Part shown: in pieces, positions 1-7,928 of the stretch
How the letters are laid out: each line of letters opens with the position of its first letter
Position numbering within the stretch: the first letter of the stretch is position 1
Assembly (NCBI RefSeq): GCF_900605495.1
Contig: NZ_LR027603.1
Coordinates: 993,997 to 1,057,996 of the forward strand
Length of the DNA stretch: 64,000 bases
Source of the DNA: Bacilliculturomica massiliensis
GTDB lineage: Bacteria; Bacillota; Clostridia; Peptostreptococcales; Anaerovoracaceae
Direction: 5' to 3'
Made by a program: the position numbers and the translations under genes
Notes under the pieces: generated by a model
The model's input: the letters and a program-made list of their open reading frames with translations, nothing else
Told to the model about the DNA's origin: nothing
The model's database searches: none

Positions 1-1
1 T

Positions 2-1126
2 GTCGGGGCCGCGCCGGATGCGGAGATCATAGCTGTCAAACTGAAAAAGGCCGGGCCCTTTTATCGGGAAAAATATTGCGTTCCGCCGGAACAGGAAAAC
101 GTATTTGAATCCAGCGCGGTGATGATCGGAATCGAGTACATTCTGAGAAAGGCCCGGGAGCTGGGGCGGCCGGTGGTCATCTGCATTGGTCTGGGAACCA
201 ATTTCGGCAGTCACGACGGATTCAGTATATTTGAAGAATATCTGAGCGGCATATCCAATCGAAAGGGAGTATGCGTGTGTGTAGCCGCAGGGAATGAAAG
301 CCAGGAGCGCCATCACACGGAGGGAAAGATCACGACGGAAGGCGGGGCGCGGAATATCGACCTGAGAGTGGGGGAGCGCGCGGGAAATATCTGCGTTTCT
401 CTGTGGAATACGGTAGCCGACCGGTTGTCCGTGTCCATCCGTTCCCCTTCGGGAGAGCTGGTGGGACGCGTTCCAGCCAAGACAGGCCCCGGCACCGAGG
501 TAAAGCTGATCCTGGAGAATACCCGGGTGAACGTGGAGTATCACTTCCCTTTGGAGGGAAGCGGCGGTCAGCTGACAGTGATCCGCATATTGGATGCGAC
601 TCCAGGCATCTGGACCATCACCGTACACGGCGATATTCTGCTGAACGGCCAGTATCACGCCTGGCTGCCCATGTTCGGTTTCGTATCGCCCGATGTGGAA
701 TTCCTGTCCGCGTCGCCTTACTGTACCGTGACCATCCCGTCCACGGCTGCAGGCGTCATCAGCTGCGGCGCGTATAACAGCCTCAATCAGAGCCTGTATA
801 TCCAATCCTCCTGGGGGCCTTCCCGGGAGAACGCCATGCTGCCTGATCTGGTGGCGCCGGGGATGAACATCGGCGGATATTTTCCTTACGGTTTTGGAGC
901 CATGAGCGGAACCAGCGGCGCCGCCGCCATTGCGGCCGGCGCATGCGCGCTTCTGATGCAGTGGGGCGTGGTAGATGGAAACGATATGGCGCTGAGCACC
1001 TATCAGATCCGCGCCTATCTGATCAGAGGCTGTGTAAAGAGCGCGGCCATGAATTATCCCAACGAGAAATGGGGCTACGGCGCATTGAATCTGATGCAGA
1101 CCTTTCACCTGATGCGGGAATTGTAA
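2..1126 (+). CDS. S8 family (subtilisin-like, CspA-type) serine peptidase, 5' truncated
   Basis: The reading frame is open from the first bases of the window, so the gene starts upstream; 374 codons are visible. The catalytic Ser lies in a GTSGAAA motif (codon 914-916) and the oxyanion Asn in AAGNE (codon 293-295); the catalytic Asp and His must be upstream. Between them is the long insertion (about 200 residues) that is typical of clostridial Csp-type S8 peptidases, which in spore formers process or sense during germination. The role here could equally be general extracellular or spore-associated proteolysis; no germination partner is visible. The family call is firm, the biological role is inference. 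Confidence 0.88.
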   Translation, partial: VGAAPDAEIIAVKLKKAGPFYREKYCVPPEQENVFESSAVMIGIEYILRKARELGRPVVICIGLGTNFGSHDGFSIFEEYLSGISNRKGVCVCVAAGNESQERHHTEGKITTEGGARNIDLRVGERAGNICVSLWNTVADRLSVSIRSPSGELVGRVPAKTGPGTEVKLILENTRVNVEYHFPLEGSGGQLTVIRILDATPGIWTITVHGDILLNGQYHAWLPMFGFVSPDVEFLSASPYCTVTIPSTAAGVISCGAYNSLNQSLYIQSSWGPSRENAMLPDLVAPGMNIGGYFPYGFGAMSGTSGAAAIAAGACALLMQWGVVDGNDMALSTYQIRAYLIRGCVKSAAMNYPNEKWGYGALNLMQTFHLMREL

Positions 1127-1134
1127 GAGAAAGA

Positions 1135-1308
1135 ATGTTGGGCATCATCACTTACGGCGGCCCGCAGAAAGATTCTGTGGAAAAGATGATCAGGGAATCG
1201 GAGGAGAGCGTGCGGGAAGAAGAACAGTGGCTTGAAAACGCAAAGAAAAAGATAGAAGCCGGATACGCAAAGATCAGCATGGAGGAACGGCAAATCATAA
1301 ATGCATAA
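1135..1308 (+). CDS. small hypothetical protein, 57 aa
   Basis: ATG-initiated frame starting 8 bases after the S8 peptidase stop and ending 3 bases before an intrinsic terminator, so it fits as the last gene of the peptidase transcript. The product is highly charged, with a Glu/Lys-rich amphipathic middle (about residues 12-45) that could be one helix. The ribosome-binding site is weak (AAGAGA). I do not recognise a family. It could be a non-coding tail of the transcript. Confidence 0.4.
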   Translation: MLGIITYGGPQKDSVEKMIRESEESVREEEQWLENAKKKIEAGYAKISMEERQIINA

Positions 1309-1311
1309 AAG

Positions 1312-1349
1312 CAAAAGCTGGCGAAAGATGATCCGCCAGCTTTTGTTTT
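1312..1349 (+). terminator. intrinsic terminator after S8 peptidase unit
   Basis: Perfect 12-bp stem (CAAAAGCTGGCG / CGCCAGCTTTTG) with a 10-nt loop followed by TTTT. The A-rich 5' side would also give a U-rich tail on the other strand. Confidence 0.85.
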
Positions 1350-1388
1350 GAAGCCAAGCGGCGCTCTTGTGAAAGGAATAATAGTTAT

Positions 1389-1416
1389 TTGAAAAATCAG
1401 GGGACTGAGTTATAAT
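1389..1416 (+). promoter_or_regulatory. sigma-A promoter for the hybrid kinase
   Basis: TTGAAA at 1389-1394, 16-bp spacer, TATAAT at 1411-1416, about 60 bases before the kinase start codon. Confidence 0.6.
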
Positions 1417-1475
1417 AAATAGGGCGGCAGTCGCCTGTCTTCTGAAGTAAATGCCGCTGTTAAGGAGTATGATCC

Positions 1476-3881
1476 ATGTCTGATGAAAACCTGGTCAATT
1501 TGCTGGACGCGCTGAGTGAGATCAGCATATATGTTATCGAGGAAGAAACTCACCGTCTTCTTTATATGAATGAGCGCTGCCGCAGTACGGGACGGGGGAA
1601 CGCCGTAATCGGGGCCATATGTCATGAGGTCTGGCCTGAGGTGTGCGCCAACTGCCCGCTCTGCGCTATGGGGGACAAGGGCTCCGGTCACATTGTCTGC
1701 TATGATCCGCTGCTGAAGACCACGGTGGACGTCACCGCTGACCGGATCCTGTGGGACGGCTGCGTTAAGGCCGTTGTGGTGACGGCGTCTCCCCATCGGC
1801 TGAGCTTTGAGGAAGAGCAGGGACTGCAAAAGATCCAACGAATGTACGCCCAGAGTCTAGTGACGGTATTCGATGAATGTATCATCGCCAATCTGACCGC
1901 TGATTATTATGTCAATTGTCAGAAGGACGCGCTGTGGTCCGATATACCGGAGCGTGGAAATTTTGGAGCCGAAAACCGGAAATACGCGGAGCGGGCTGTG
2001 CACCCGGACGATCTGGAGCTCTTCAACGCGACCTTTTCCCGGGAGGCCATGCTTCAGCAGTTCCATGAGGGGAAAAAACAGATCTCCAGACGTCTGCGAC
2101 GGCTGCGCGGCGACGGCGCTTATCACATGGTGGAGTTTACCGCAGCCCGCGTCCAGCTGTCGGGAGAGAAAGATTGCTGGTGCGTTTTGGTATACCGTGA
2201 TATGCAGGAGGAATACGCGCTGGAGCAGGAGCGCAATGTGGAGATCAGCCAGCTGGCCACGGCGGCCCGGATCGCGTATCAGATGCTCATCGCGGTCAAT
2301 CTGACGCAGAACACCTACCGCATGCTTGAATACGAGCGCTATCCCGTTAAAAAGCCCCCGGAGTCGGGCTGTTTTGAAGAACTGCTGGAATTTGAGTGCG
2401 CCGCCGTCCACCCGGACTACAGGCAGGAATTTATGCGGAAATTTTCCCGGAGATCCCTGATGGATCTCTATTCCAATGGAGGGTGCATCGTTTCCATGGA
2501 GGTGCCCCACGTGGGAGAGGACGGGGTCTATCATTGGAATTTCACCCAGGTAGTGCGGGTCGAAAGCCCTTACACGGACGATATGATCGAGCTCACCCTT
2601 TCGCGCAATATTGATGAAGAACGCCGGATGCAGGCGGAGGCGCTGGAAAAGGAGCGTCAGGCCAAGCAGCTCCTTGAAGAAGCCCTGCAGAAGGCGGAGA
2701 AGGCCAGCAGCGCCAAGAGCGACTTTCTCTCAAAGATGAGCCACGACATCCGCACGCCCATGAACGCTATCATTGGAATGACGGAGCTGGCGCAGCTTCA
2801 TATCGGCGAAGAGGAAAAGCTGGGAGATTATCTGAAAAAAATCAAGGCCTCTGGTTCGCATCTTCTGGGATTGATCAATGAAGTGCTGGACGTCAGCAAG
2901 ATCGAAAGCGGCACGGCTCAGCTGGCGGAGATGGAATTCAGCCTTCTCGATCTGGTCCGCGATACGGTGGAGATCGTCCGGATCTCGATGGAAAACAGGA
3001 GGCAGGAGCTGACTGTGCGGATCGATGAAGGACTTCACGCTCAGGTACATGGCGACGCGGGGAGGCTGCAGCAGGTCCTGGTCAATATACTGGAAAACGC
3101 ATCGAAATATACGGAAGAGGAGGGAAGGATCACCTTCACTCTGGAGGAGCTCAAAAAAGAAGAAGAGGCGCGCGTGGGCACTTATCGCTTTGCCGTTGAG
3201 GACACGGGGATCGGCATGGAGCCCGCATATCTGGGGCACATCTTCGAGCCCTTCAGCAGGGCGGACGACAGCCGGATCAGCAAGGTGGCGGGAACGGGGC
3301 TGGGAATGACCATCGTAAAAAATCTCGTGACGATGATGGGCGGTGATATTCAGGTGGAGAGTGAGTACGGAAAAGGGTCCAGGTTTGTCGTCACCCTCTG
3401 TCTGAACAAATGCGACGCTCACCCATCCGCGGGGCAGGATGCGGATGCGGGGCCGGGGCCCTCCCTGGTCGGTCTTCGCGTTCTTCTGGTGGAGGATAAC
3501 GAGCTCAACCGCCAGATCGCGGTGGAAATGCTTCAGATCCTGGGGGCGGAGATCGAGATCGCCGAGGACGGGCGGCAGGCTGTGGACGCTGTCCGCGCCC
3601 ATCCGCCGCTTTACTATGATATCGTGTTCATGGATGTTCAGATGCCGATTCTGAACGGTTACGAAGCCACCAGAGAAATCCGCGGCTCCGGCATGGAGCG
3701 GATCGACGAACTGCCTATCATAGCCATGACGGCGGACGCGTTCACAGAGGACGCCAAACGGGCCCGTCTGGCGGGGATGAACGGACATCTGGCAAAACCG
3801 ATCTCTATCAGTCAGTTGAGGGACGCTTTGTCAAAGTGCGGCGCCTGGAAAGAAAGAAATAAAACATATCCTCCGGAGTGA
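1476..3881 (+). CDS. soluble hybrid sensor histidine kinase/response regulator
   Basis: 801-residue protein with no membrane segment. Order: two PAS-like sensory regions in residues 1-380, a coiled-coil linker (about 385-420), HisKA with phospho-accepting His423 in the motif SHDIRTPMN, HATPase_c with N-box near Asn537 and G-boxes DTGIGM and GTGLGM, then a C-terminal receiver with phospho-acceptor Asp720 (FMDVQMP). There is no HPt domain, so a relay partner must be encoded elsewhere or the receiver acts as an internal regulator. A cytosolic signal (redox, ligand) is likely because the sensor is soluble. Start chosen by the SD AAGGAG 8-9 bases upstream. No cognate regulator lies next to it. Confidence 0.93.
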   Translation: MSDENLVNLLDALSEISIYVIEEETHRLLYMNERCRSTGRGNAVIGAICHEVWPEVCANCPLCAMGDKGSGHIVCYDPLLKTTVDVTADRILWDGCVKAVVVTASPHRLSFEEEQGLQKIQRMYAQSLVTVFDECIIANLTADYYVNCQKDALWSDIPERGNFGAENRKYAERAVHPDDLELFNATFSREAMLQQFHEGKKQISRRLRRLRGDGAYHMVEFTAARVQLSGEKDCWCVLVYRDMQEEYALEQERNVEISQLATAARIAYQMLIAVNLTQNTYRMLEYERYPVKKPPESGCFEELLEFECAAVHPDYRQEFMRKFSRRSLMDLYSNGGCIVSMEVPHVGEDGVYHWNFTQVVRVESPYTDDMIELTLSRNIDEERRMQAEALEKERQAKQLLEEALQKAEKASSAKSDFLSKMSHDIRTPMNAIIGMTELAQLHIGEEEKLGDYLKKIKASGSHLLGLINEVLDVSKIESGTAQLAEMEFSLLDLVRDTVEIVRISMENRRQELTVRIDEGLHAQVHGDAGRLQQVLVNILENASKYTEEEGRITFTLEELKKEEEARVGTYRFAVEDTGIGMEPAYLGHIFEPFSRADDSRISKVAGTGLGMTIVKNLVTMMGGDIQVESEYGKGSRFVVTLCLNKCDAHPSAGQDADAGPGPSLVGLRVLLVEDNELNRQIAVEMLQILGAEIEIAEDGRQAVDAVRAHPPLYYDIVFMDVQMPILNGYEATREIRGSGMERIDELPIIAMTADAFTEDAKRARLAGMNGHLAKPISISQLRDALSKCGAWKERNKTYPPE

Positions 3882-4046
3882 TTCCTCACAATAGCTGGAC
3901 TTCCGATCTCGGCGCGGCAGGATCCCGCTTTGACAGTTTAAATGGGACGTCCGGCGTGAAGAGCTCACTGGTTCTGCAGCATAAAAGATGAAGCGCCACT
4001 GACCGATATGGTACGGCGGAATACATAGTTAGGAGAAATAGAAACA

Positions 4047-4658
4047 ATGGAAATCTATCTGATGCGTCACGGGGAAACGGATTGGAACAAGGCGGGGAAG
4101 ATCCAGGGCAGCGCGGACATACCGCTGAATGAATACGGAAGGCAGCTGGCGAAAATGACGGCGGAAGGTCTCAGCGATACCTATTTCGATCTTGCCTATA
4201 CAAGCCCGCTGATCCGCGCTGCGGAGACTGCGCAGATCGTGGCGGGGAGCAGGGGAATACCGGTCATCGCGGACCGCCGTCTGCAGGAAATGGATTTCGG
4301 AAGCAGCGAGGGCTCGGAGATCTCCCGCTGCGCCGCTGATGAGAACTCCGTTCTCTATACCTTTTTAAAGAAGCCGGAGCTGTATGTGCCTGCGGACGGC
4401 GAAGCTTTCTCCGACGTGGAGGCGAGGAGCAGAAGTTTTATCCGTCAGGTGCTGGTGCCCAATGAAGAAAAATGGACACGGATCCTTATCACTGCTCACG
4501 GAGCGTTCATCCGCTGCTTCCTGAATTGCATCGAACATCGTCCTCTGGCGGAGTTCTGGGAGGGGATACCCCAGAGAAACTGTGCCGTCAATATACTGGA
4601 ATGCCAGCAGGGAAAGCTGAGCATTCTGGAAGAAGGTAAATTGTATTATCAGGTCTGA
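4047..4658 (+). CDS. histidine phosphatase family protein (phosphoglycerate-mutase-like)
   Basis: 203 residues. The catalytic RHG triad is at residues 7-9 (MRHGETDWN), the second catalytic His is in the C-terminal ITAHG motif and a conserved Glu sits in LQEMDFG. This is the branch of small acid phosphatases annotated as GpmB/CobC-like; true glycolytic mutase activity is doubtful and the substrate cannot be read from sequence. SD TTAGGAG precedes the ATG. Its stop codon directly abuts the stop codon of convergent mgsA, with no terminator between them. Confidence 0.85.
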   Translation: MEIYLMRHGETDWNKAGKIQGSADIPLNEYGRQLAKMTAEGLSDTYFDLAYTSPLIRAAETAQIVAGSRGIPVIADRRLQEMDFGSSEGSEISRCAADENSVLYTFLKKPELYVPADGEAFSDVEARSRSFIRQVLVPNEEKWTRILITAHGAFIRCFLNCIEHRPLAEFWEGIPQRNCAVNILECQQGKLSILEEGKLYYQV

Positions 4659-5150
4659 TCAACTTTCTGTTTTCGAAGCCAATCGGTCTGCGCGTTCTGC
4701 CAAAAGGCTGCCGTAGTCTGGCAGCTCTCTGACATACTCCTCCTTCAGCAGGGGGGAGGTGAGCAGAAAGTTGGCCGTGGACTGGTTGTTGGCCGCCGGA
4801 ATATCGTAGACTACAGCGATCCGCAGCAGCGCTTTTACATCGGGGTCGTGGGGCTGGGCTTCCAGGGGGTCCCAGAAGAAGATGAGCATGTCGATGCCGC
4901 CTTCCGCGATCCTGGCTCCTATCTGCTGATCGCCGCCCAGAGGACCGCTTTTGTATGCGGTCACCGGAAGGCCCGTGGCTCTGGCGATCAGTGCGGCGGT
5001 GGTCCCGGTGCCGCAGAGCTGGTGTTCCTCCAGAACAGTCCTGTTTTTCTGGCACCATTCGATGAGTTCGTCCTTGCGGTGGTCGTGGGCCACCAGGGCG
5101 ATCCTTTTTTTTGCGGGTACGGTGTTTTTTACTTTGTCGGATTCCATCAT
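4659..5150 (-). CDS. mgsA: methylglyoxal synthase
   Basis: 163 residues with the family hallmarks: N-terminal ALVAHDHRK, the phosphate-binding CGTGTTA and GPLGGDQQIGA motifs, and the FFWDPLEAQPHDPDV segment that carries catalytic His/Asp. It converts dihydroxyacetone phosphate to methylglyoxal plus phosphate, a bypass that frees phosphate when sugar phosphates accumulate. Slightly longer than the E. coli enzyme because of a charged N-terminal extension; a second ATG one codon in is an alternative start. A TATAAT on the minus strand at 5204-5199 is a likely -10. Confidence 0.95.
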   Translation of the reverse strand: MMESDKVKNTVPAKKRIALVAHDHRKDELIEWCQKNRTVLEEHQLCGTGTTAALIARATGLPVTAYKSGPLGGDQQIGARIAEGGIDMLIFFWDPLEAQPHDPDVKALLRIAVVYDIPAANNQSTANFLLTSPLLKEEYVRELPDYGSLLAERADRLASKTES

Positions 5151-5198
5151 ATGTCTCTCCTTTTCCTATTCATTTTCTGACTCTTTCGCGATACAAAT

Positions 5199-5204
5199 AT
5201 TATA
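5199..5204 (-). promoter_or_regulatory. -10 element for mgsA
   Basis: TATAAT on the minus strand, about 50 bases before mgsA. No good -35 at 17 bp; TAGACA occurs at a 15-bp spacing. Confidence 0.45.
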
Positions 5205-5271
5205 CACAAAAAAAACCGTTGTCTATTCTTTTTTGCTTTTGTCAATATGGGAAAAAACCGCTCCGGCGATG

Positions 5272-5280
5272 TGATATAAT
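5272..5280 (+). promoter_or_regulatory. extended -10 promoter for the SLH/WG protein
   Basis: TGATATAAT (extended -10, TATAAT at 5275-5280) with no recognisable -35; it lies inside the palindromic repeat about 185 bases upstream of the SLH gene. Confidence 0.5.
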
Positions 5281-5392
5281 AACCGCAGAGCAGTTATTAT
5301 GTAGGTTCTGTGCGCGGCAGACGCCATGCGCGGAGTATACCATGAAGTTGTTATATGGATCCTGTGGGCGGCGGCCCCATGGGCGGATCCCA
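5273..5392 (+). repeat. palindromic intergenic repeat, locus 1 (one full, one degenerate copy)
   Basis: Bases 5274-5333 match 13521-13581 closely: a palindrome (ATAATAACCGC, 3-nt loop, complementary arm, 5276-5300, one mismatch) followed by a shared core reading TTCTGTGCGCGGC and GACGCCATGC. A second, degenerate copy of the core is at 5350-5388 (TTATATGGATCCTGTGGGCGG). The palindrome overlaps a TGATATAAT -10 element. Confidence 0.75.
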
Positions 5393-5394
5393 TC

Positions 5395-5437
5395 GTGACC
5401 GGCCGCCGGCCGGTCACGGCAGAAAGCGCCGTTTTTT
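5395..5437 (+). promoter_or_regulatory. overlapping hairpins in the SLH-gene leader (possible attenuator)
   Basis: Perfect 10-bp stem with 3-nt loop at 5395-5417 (GTGACCGGCC arm). A second short stem, ACGGC at 5416-5420 with GCCGT at 5428-5432, runs into a T-tract (5432-5437) and shares bases 5416-5417 with the first. The geometry allows a terminator/antiterminator choice, but the second stem is only 5 bp. Confidence 0.35.
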
Positions 5438-5465
5438 ATTAGACGAGATGAAGGGGGAATAAAAA

Positions 5466-7484
5466 ATGAGACGGATCTGTTGCATTCTTTTGGTTATGGT
5501 GCTTGTCCTGCAGGCGGTTCCGGCCGTGGGATCTGCAGCGCAGCCCCAGGCAGGGGCGGAGTCTCCTTCGGACTGGGCTTCAGCCTATATCGCTCAGGCC
5601 AGAGAAGCGGGACTGGTCCCACAGGCCCTTGAGGGGAAATGGAGCTCGCCGATCACGAGAGAAGAATTCTGTACGCTGGCCGTGAGGCTGCTTGCCATAA
5701 GAAATCAGGATTTTACAGGCTGGGAGACAGTCCGATTTGCGGACACGGACAGCGAAGCGGTGAAAAAGGCGGCGGTGACCGGGGTGGTCCACGGTACGCG
5801 GCAGGATCAGAGCGGAACGTATTTCAGCCCGGACAGATCCATCTCCAGGCAGGAAGCCGCCGTCATGCTGTATCAGATGACCAATACGGAAGCGATCCCC
5901 GCGGCCAAACGTCTGCAGCTGACGCCCAGAGTGTGGGCGGACAGAAACCAGACAGCAGGCTATACGTCGGACGGAACGGAGCGATCCTATTTTTATCCCT
6001 GGGCCAGGGATGCGGTGGCTTTCTGCTACAATGCAGATATCATGAACGGCGTGTCGTCGGACCGGTTCGGGCCTAACGAGACGTACACGGTGGAGCAGTC
6101 AGTGGTGACGATGCTGAAGCTGAAGAAATGGTCGGAGGGCAATGGGCAGGAAAATAAAGCGGCGGGAAAAACAGTGCTGACAGTGGACACGGCGAAGGAC
6201 GTCTATCGTTACGAAAGTCTGGATGGGGCCAGACAATTGCCCATTGAATTTCCCTGTGAAGGCGAGGCAAATCCCCAGACCGGCGAGAACATGTATCGGT
6301 GGATCGACGATATGCAGATGCTTGGCGGACATGCGGTGGTGAAAAGCTGGGGAACCGTAAAGCCTGCTTATGCGATGGAAAATCAGGTGACAGAGACTTA
6401 TTTCGAGAATTACTCGCTGATCAGCGAAGACGGAACGCAGATCGCCAGAGATAACAGGTGGGATGGAACGTTTGCCATGCTGAGCGTTTTATCTGACAAG
6501 CTGGCCTGGGTGGGCGGGGATGGAGCGGATGGGCTGATCTCTCTGCCGGAGGGAAAGGTGTTGCTGGAATCCGTACAGGTGGAATGGACGGACGAAAAAC
6601 ATCCGGAAGCCTGGGTGTTTACAGACGAGACCACGGGCTTGTGCGGTCTCTTTGATGAGAATGGCAGCGTTACGGTAAGCCCGCAGTATGAGTATCTGGG
6701 CCGGCCTGCGGAAGGAGTCCTCTGCGCGTGGAGGAAGGGCGAGGATACGCCGGTGCTGATCGACACTCAGGGCAGGATCCTCAGTGAAAACTGCGGGATC
6801 GACTGGGAGGCGGTGAAGGGGATGACGGCCGAGGTCGGCCTGGACAAAGGCGCCGCCTTCGGAAAATATGTGGTGACAGGCTCCTATAACGGCGGAGCGC
6901 TCTATACTTTCGAGGGACAGGAGATCATTCCGTTCACAGGCTTTAGCGGAACGCCCGTTCAGATCGCCCGCATGCAGGACGGAACGTTCATGGCAAATAA
7001 GGACGGGCTGCGTTATCTTTACAATGGTCAGGGCGTATGTATGACGCCAAAAGGATTTGATCCAAACAATTATTCGGAGATCCTTTTCGGCAGATATGTC
7101 CTCTGCATGAACAAAACCACAGCGGACGGCGGTATGTGGAGCGATTTTACCGATCCGTTGGTATGCGGACTCTTTGACGCCGGCGGCAGGAAGCTCAGCA
7201 GCGACGATATGGCCTTGGGGACCGGCGCCTGCGGAGACGGCGGAAATACGCTGGCCTTCAGCAGTTATATCAGGCCGCAGAAAAGCTCGTCCGGCGCGGG
7301 CGGCGACAGCGGGCTGGCTGCAGATGAGGACATGTGGGCTATCGTTATGGACGACCGGGGGACAGAGCTGTGCCGCATACCCGACGCGCCGTACGTCTGT
7401 TTTGCCGACGGTATGGTCTGTGTGCGTCACGCCGACAGGTCGCTGAGCTATTATACCACCACAGGGCATCCGCTGATGCTTTGA
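5466..7484 (+). CDS. exported SLH-domain protein with WG-type repeats
   Basis: 672 residues. Residues 1-25 form a signal peptide (MRR, hydrophobic core, AxA-like cleavage near AVGSAA). Three SLH units follow at about residues 35-80, 95-145 and 175-220, recognisable from patterns such as ITREEF, SISRQEAAVMLYQM and RFGPNETYTVEQ. The remaining 450 residues carry KWG/WG-like segments of the kind GLFDENG and LIDTQGRIL that build beta-propeller-like surfaces. SLH domains anchor proteins to pyruvylated secondary cell-wall polymers, so this is probably a cell-surface protein; ligand unknown. SD AGGGGG precedes the ATG. Confidence 0.85.
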   Translation: MRRICCILLVMVLVLQAVPAVGSAAQPQAGAESPSDWASAYIAQAREAGLVPQALEGKWSSPITREEFCTLAVRLLAIRNQDFTGWETVRFADTDSEAVKKAAVTGVVHGTRQDQSGTYFSPDRSISRQEAAVMLYQMTNTEAIPAAKRLQLTPRVWADRNQTAGYTSDGTERSYFYPWARDAVAFCYNADIMNGVSSDRFGPNETYTVEQSVVTMLKLKKWSEGNGQENKAAGKTVLTVDTAKDVYRYESLDGARQLPIEFPCEGEANPQTGENMYRWIDDMQMLGGHAVVKSWGTVKPAYAMENQVTETYFENYSLISEDGTQIARDNRWDGTFAMLSVLSDKLAWVGGDGADGLISLPEGKVLLESVQVEWTDEKHPEAWVFTDETTGLCGLFDENGSVTVSPQYEYLGRPAEGVLCAWRKGEDTPVLIDTQGRILSENCGIDWEAVKGMTAEVGLDKGAAFGKYVVTGSYNGGALYTFEGQEIIPFTGFSGTPVQIARMQDGTFMANKDGLRYLYNGQGVCMTPKGFDPNNYSEILFGRYVLCMNKTTADGGMWSDFTDPLVCGLFDAGGRKLSSDDMALGTGACGDGGNTLAFSSYIRPQKSSSGAGGDSGLAADEDMWAIVMDDRGTELCRIPDAPYVCFADGMVCVRHADRSLSYYTTTGHPLML

Positions 7485-7536
7485 TCTGATCCGGCGCCTG
7501 ATGCGTGGATTTGAGATTTTCGAAATTTCGCCCATA

Positions 7537-7565
7537 TTGACAACCCCACGCGCCTGTTGTAGAAT
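7537..7565 (+). promoter_or_regulatory. strong sigma-A promoter for scfA
   Basis: Perfect TTGACA (7537-7542), 17-bp spacer, TAGAAT (7560-7565), 50 bases ahead of the SCIFF precursor start. Confidence 0.85.
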
Positions 7566-7614
7566 AAATATGTCTGTTCAAGGGACGGAATTTAAGGAAA
7601 AGGAGCAAGTCGAC

Positions 7615-7764
7615 ATGAAGAGAATTCAGACTCTGAATACCCGTGATCTGGCCGGCAGCGTCAGAAACGGCGGCTGCGGCGAATGCCAGACTTCCTGCCA
7701 GTCTGCCTGCAAGACCTCCTGCGGTGTTGCAAATCAGCAGTGCGAGAAGCGCAGCAAGAACTAG
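7615..7764 (+). CDS. scfA: SCIFF ribosomally synthesised precursor peptide
   Basis: 49-residue peptide with the SCIFF signature (six cysteines in forty-five residues): Cys at positions 21, 24, 28, 32, 36 and 43 after a leader that begins MKRIQTLNTRDLAG. In characterised clostridial homologues the partner radical-SAM enzyme installs a Cys-to-Thr thioether cross-link; the biological role of mature SCIFF is still unclear. Start chosen at the ATG with SD AAGGAG at 7 bases; an in-frame upstream extension has no SD. It has its own strong promoter and is followed by the maturase after 164 bases. Confidence 0.95.
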   Translation: MKRIQTLNTRDLAGSVRNGGCGECQTSCQSACKTSCGVANQQCEKRSKN

Positions 7765-7786
7765 AACAACCGGAAACGGGAAGACA

Positions 7787-7823
7787 GCCGCCTGGCCGCG
7801 TATCGCGGTTAAGCGGCGTTTTT
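7787..7823 (+). terminator. nested hairpin with T-tract between scfA and scfB (attenuating terminator)
   Basis: Outer arms GCCGC (7787-7791) and GCGGC (7813-7817) enclose an inner CCGCG/CGCGG hairpin, followed by GTTTTT. Probably partial termination that gives more peptide than maturase transcript. Confidence 0.5.
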
Positions 7824-7928
7824 CTGTCCGCGGTACGACGGGGAGATACGGCGGCGCGTCTTGGCGGCGCGGACGCAGAAGAGATTGGAAAACGCCGGAA
7901 GGCGGTGCATAGATAACGGAGGAAAACA

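Noticed and set aside
3882-4046. TTGACA near 3940 as a promoter for the histidine phosphatase
   Set aside because: No -10 at an acceptable distance.
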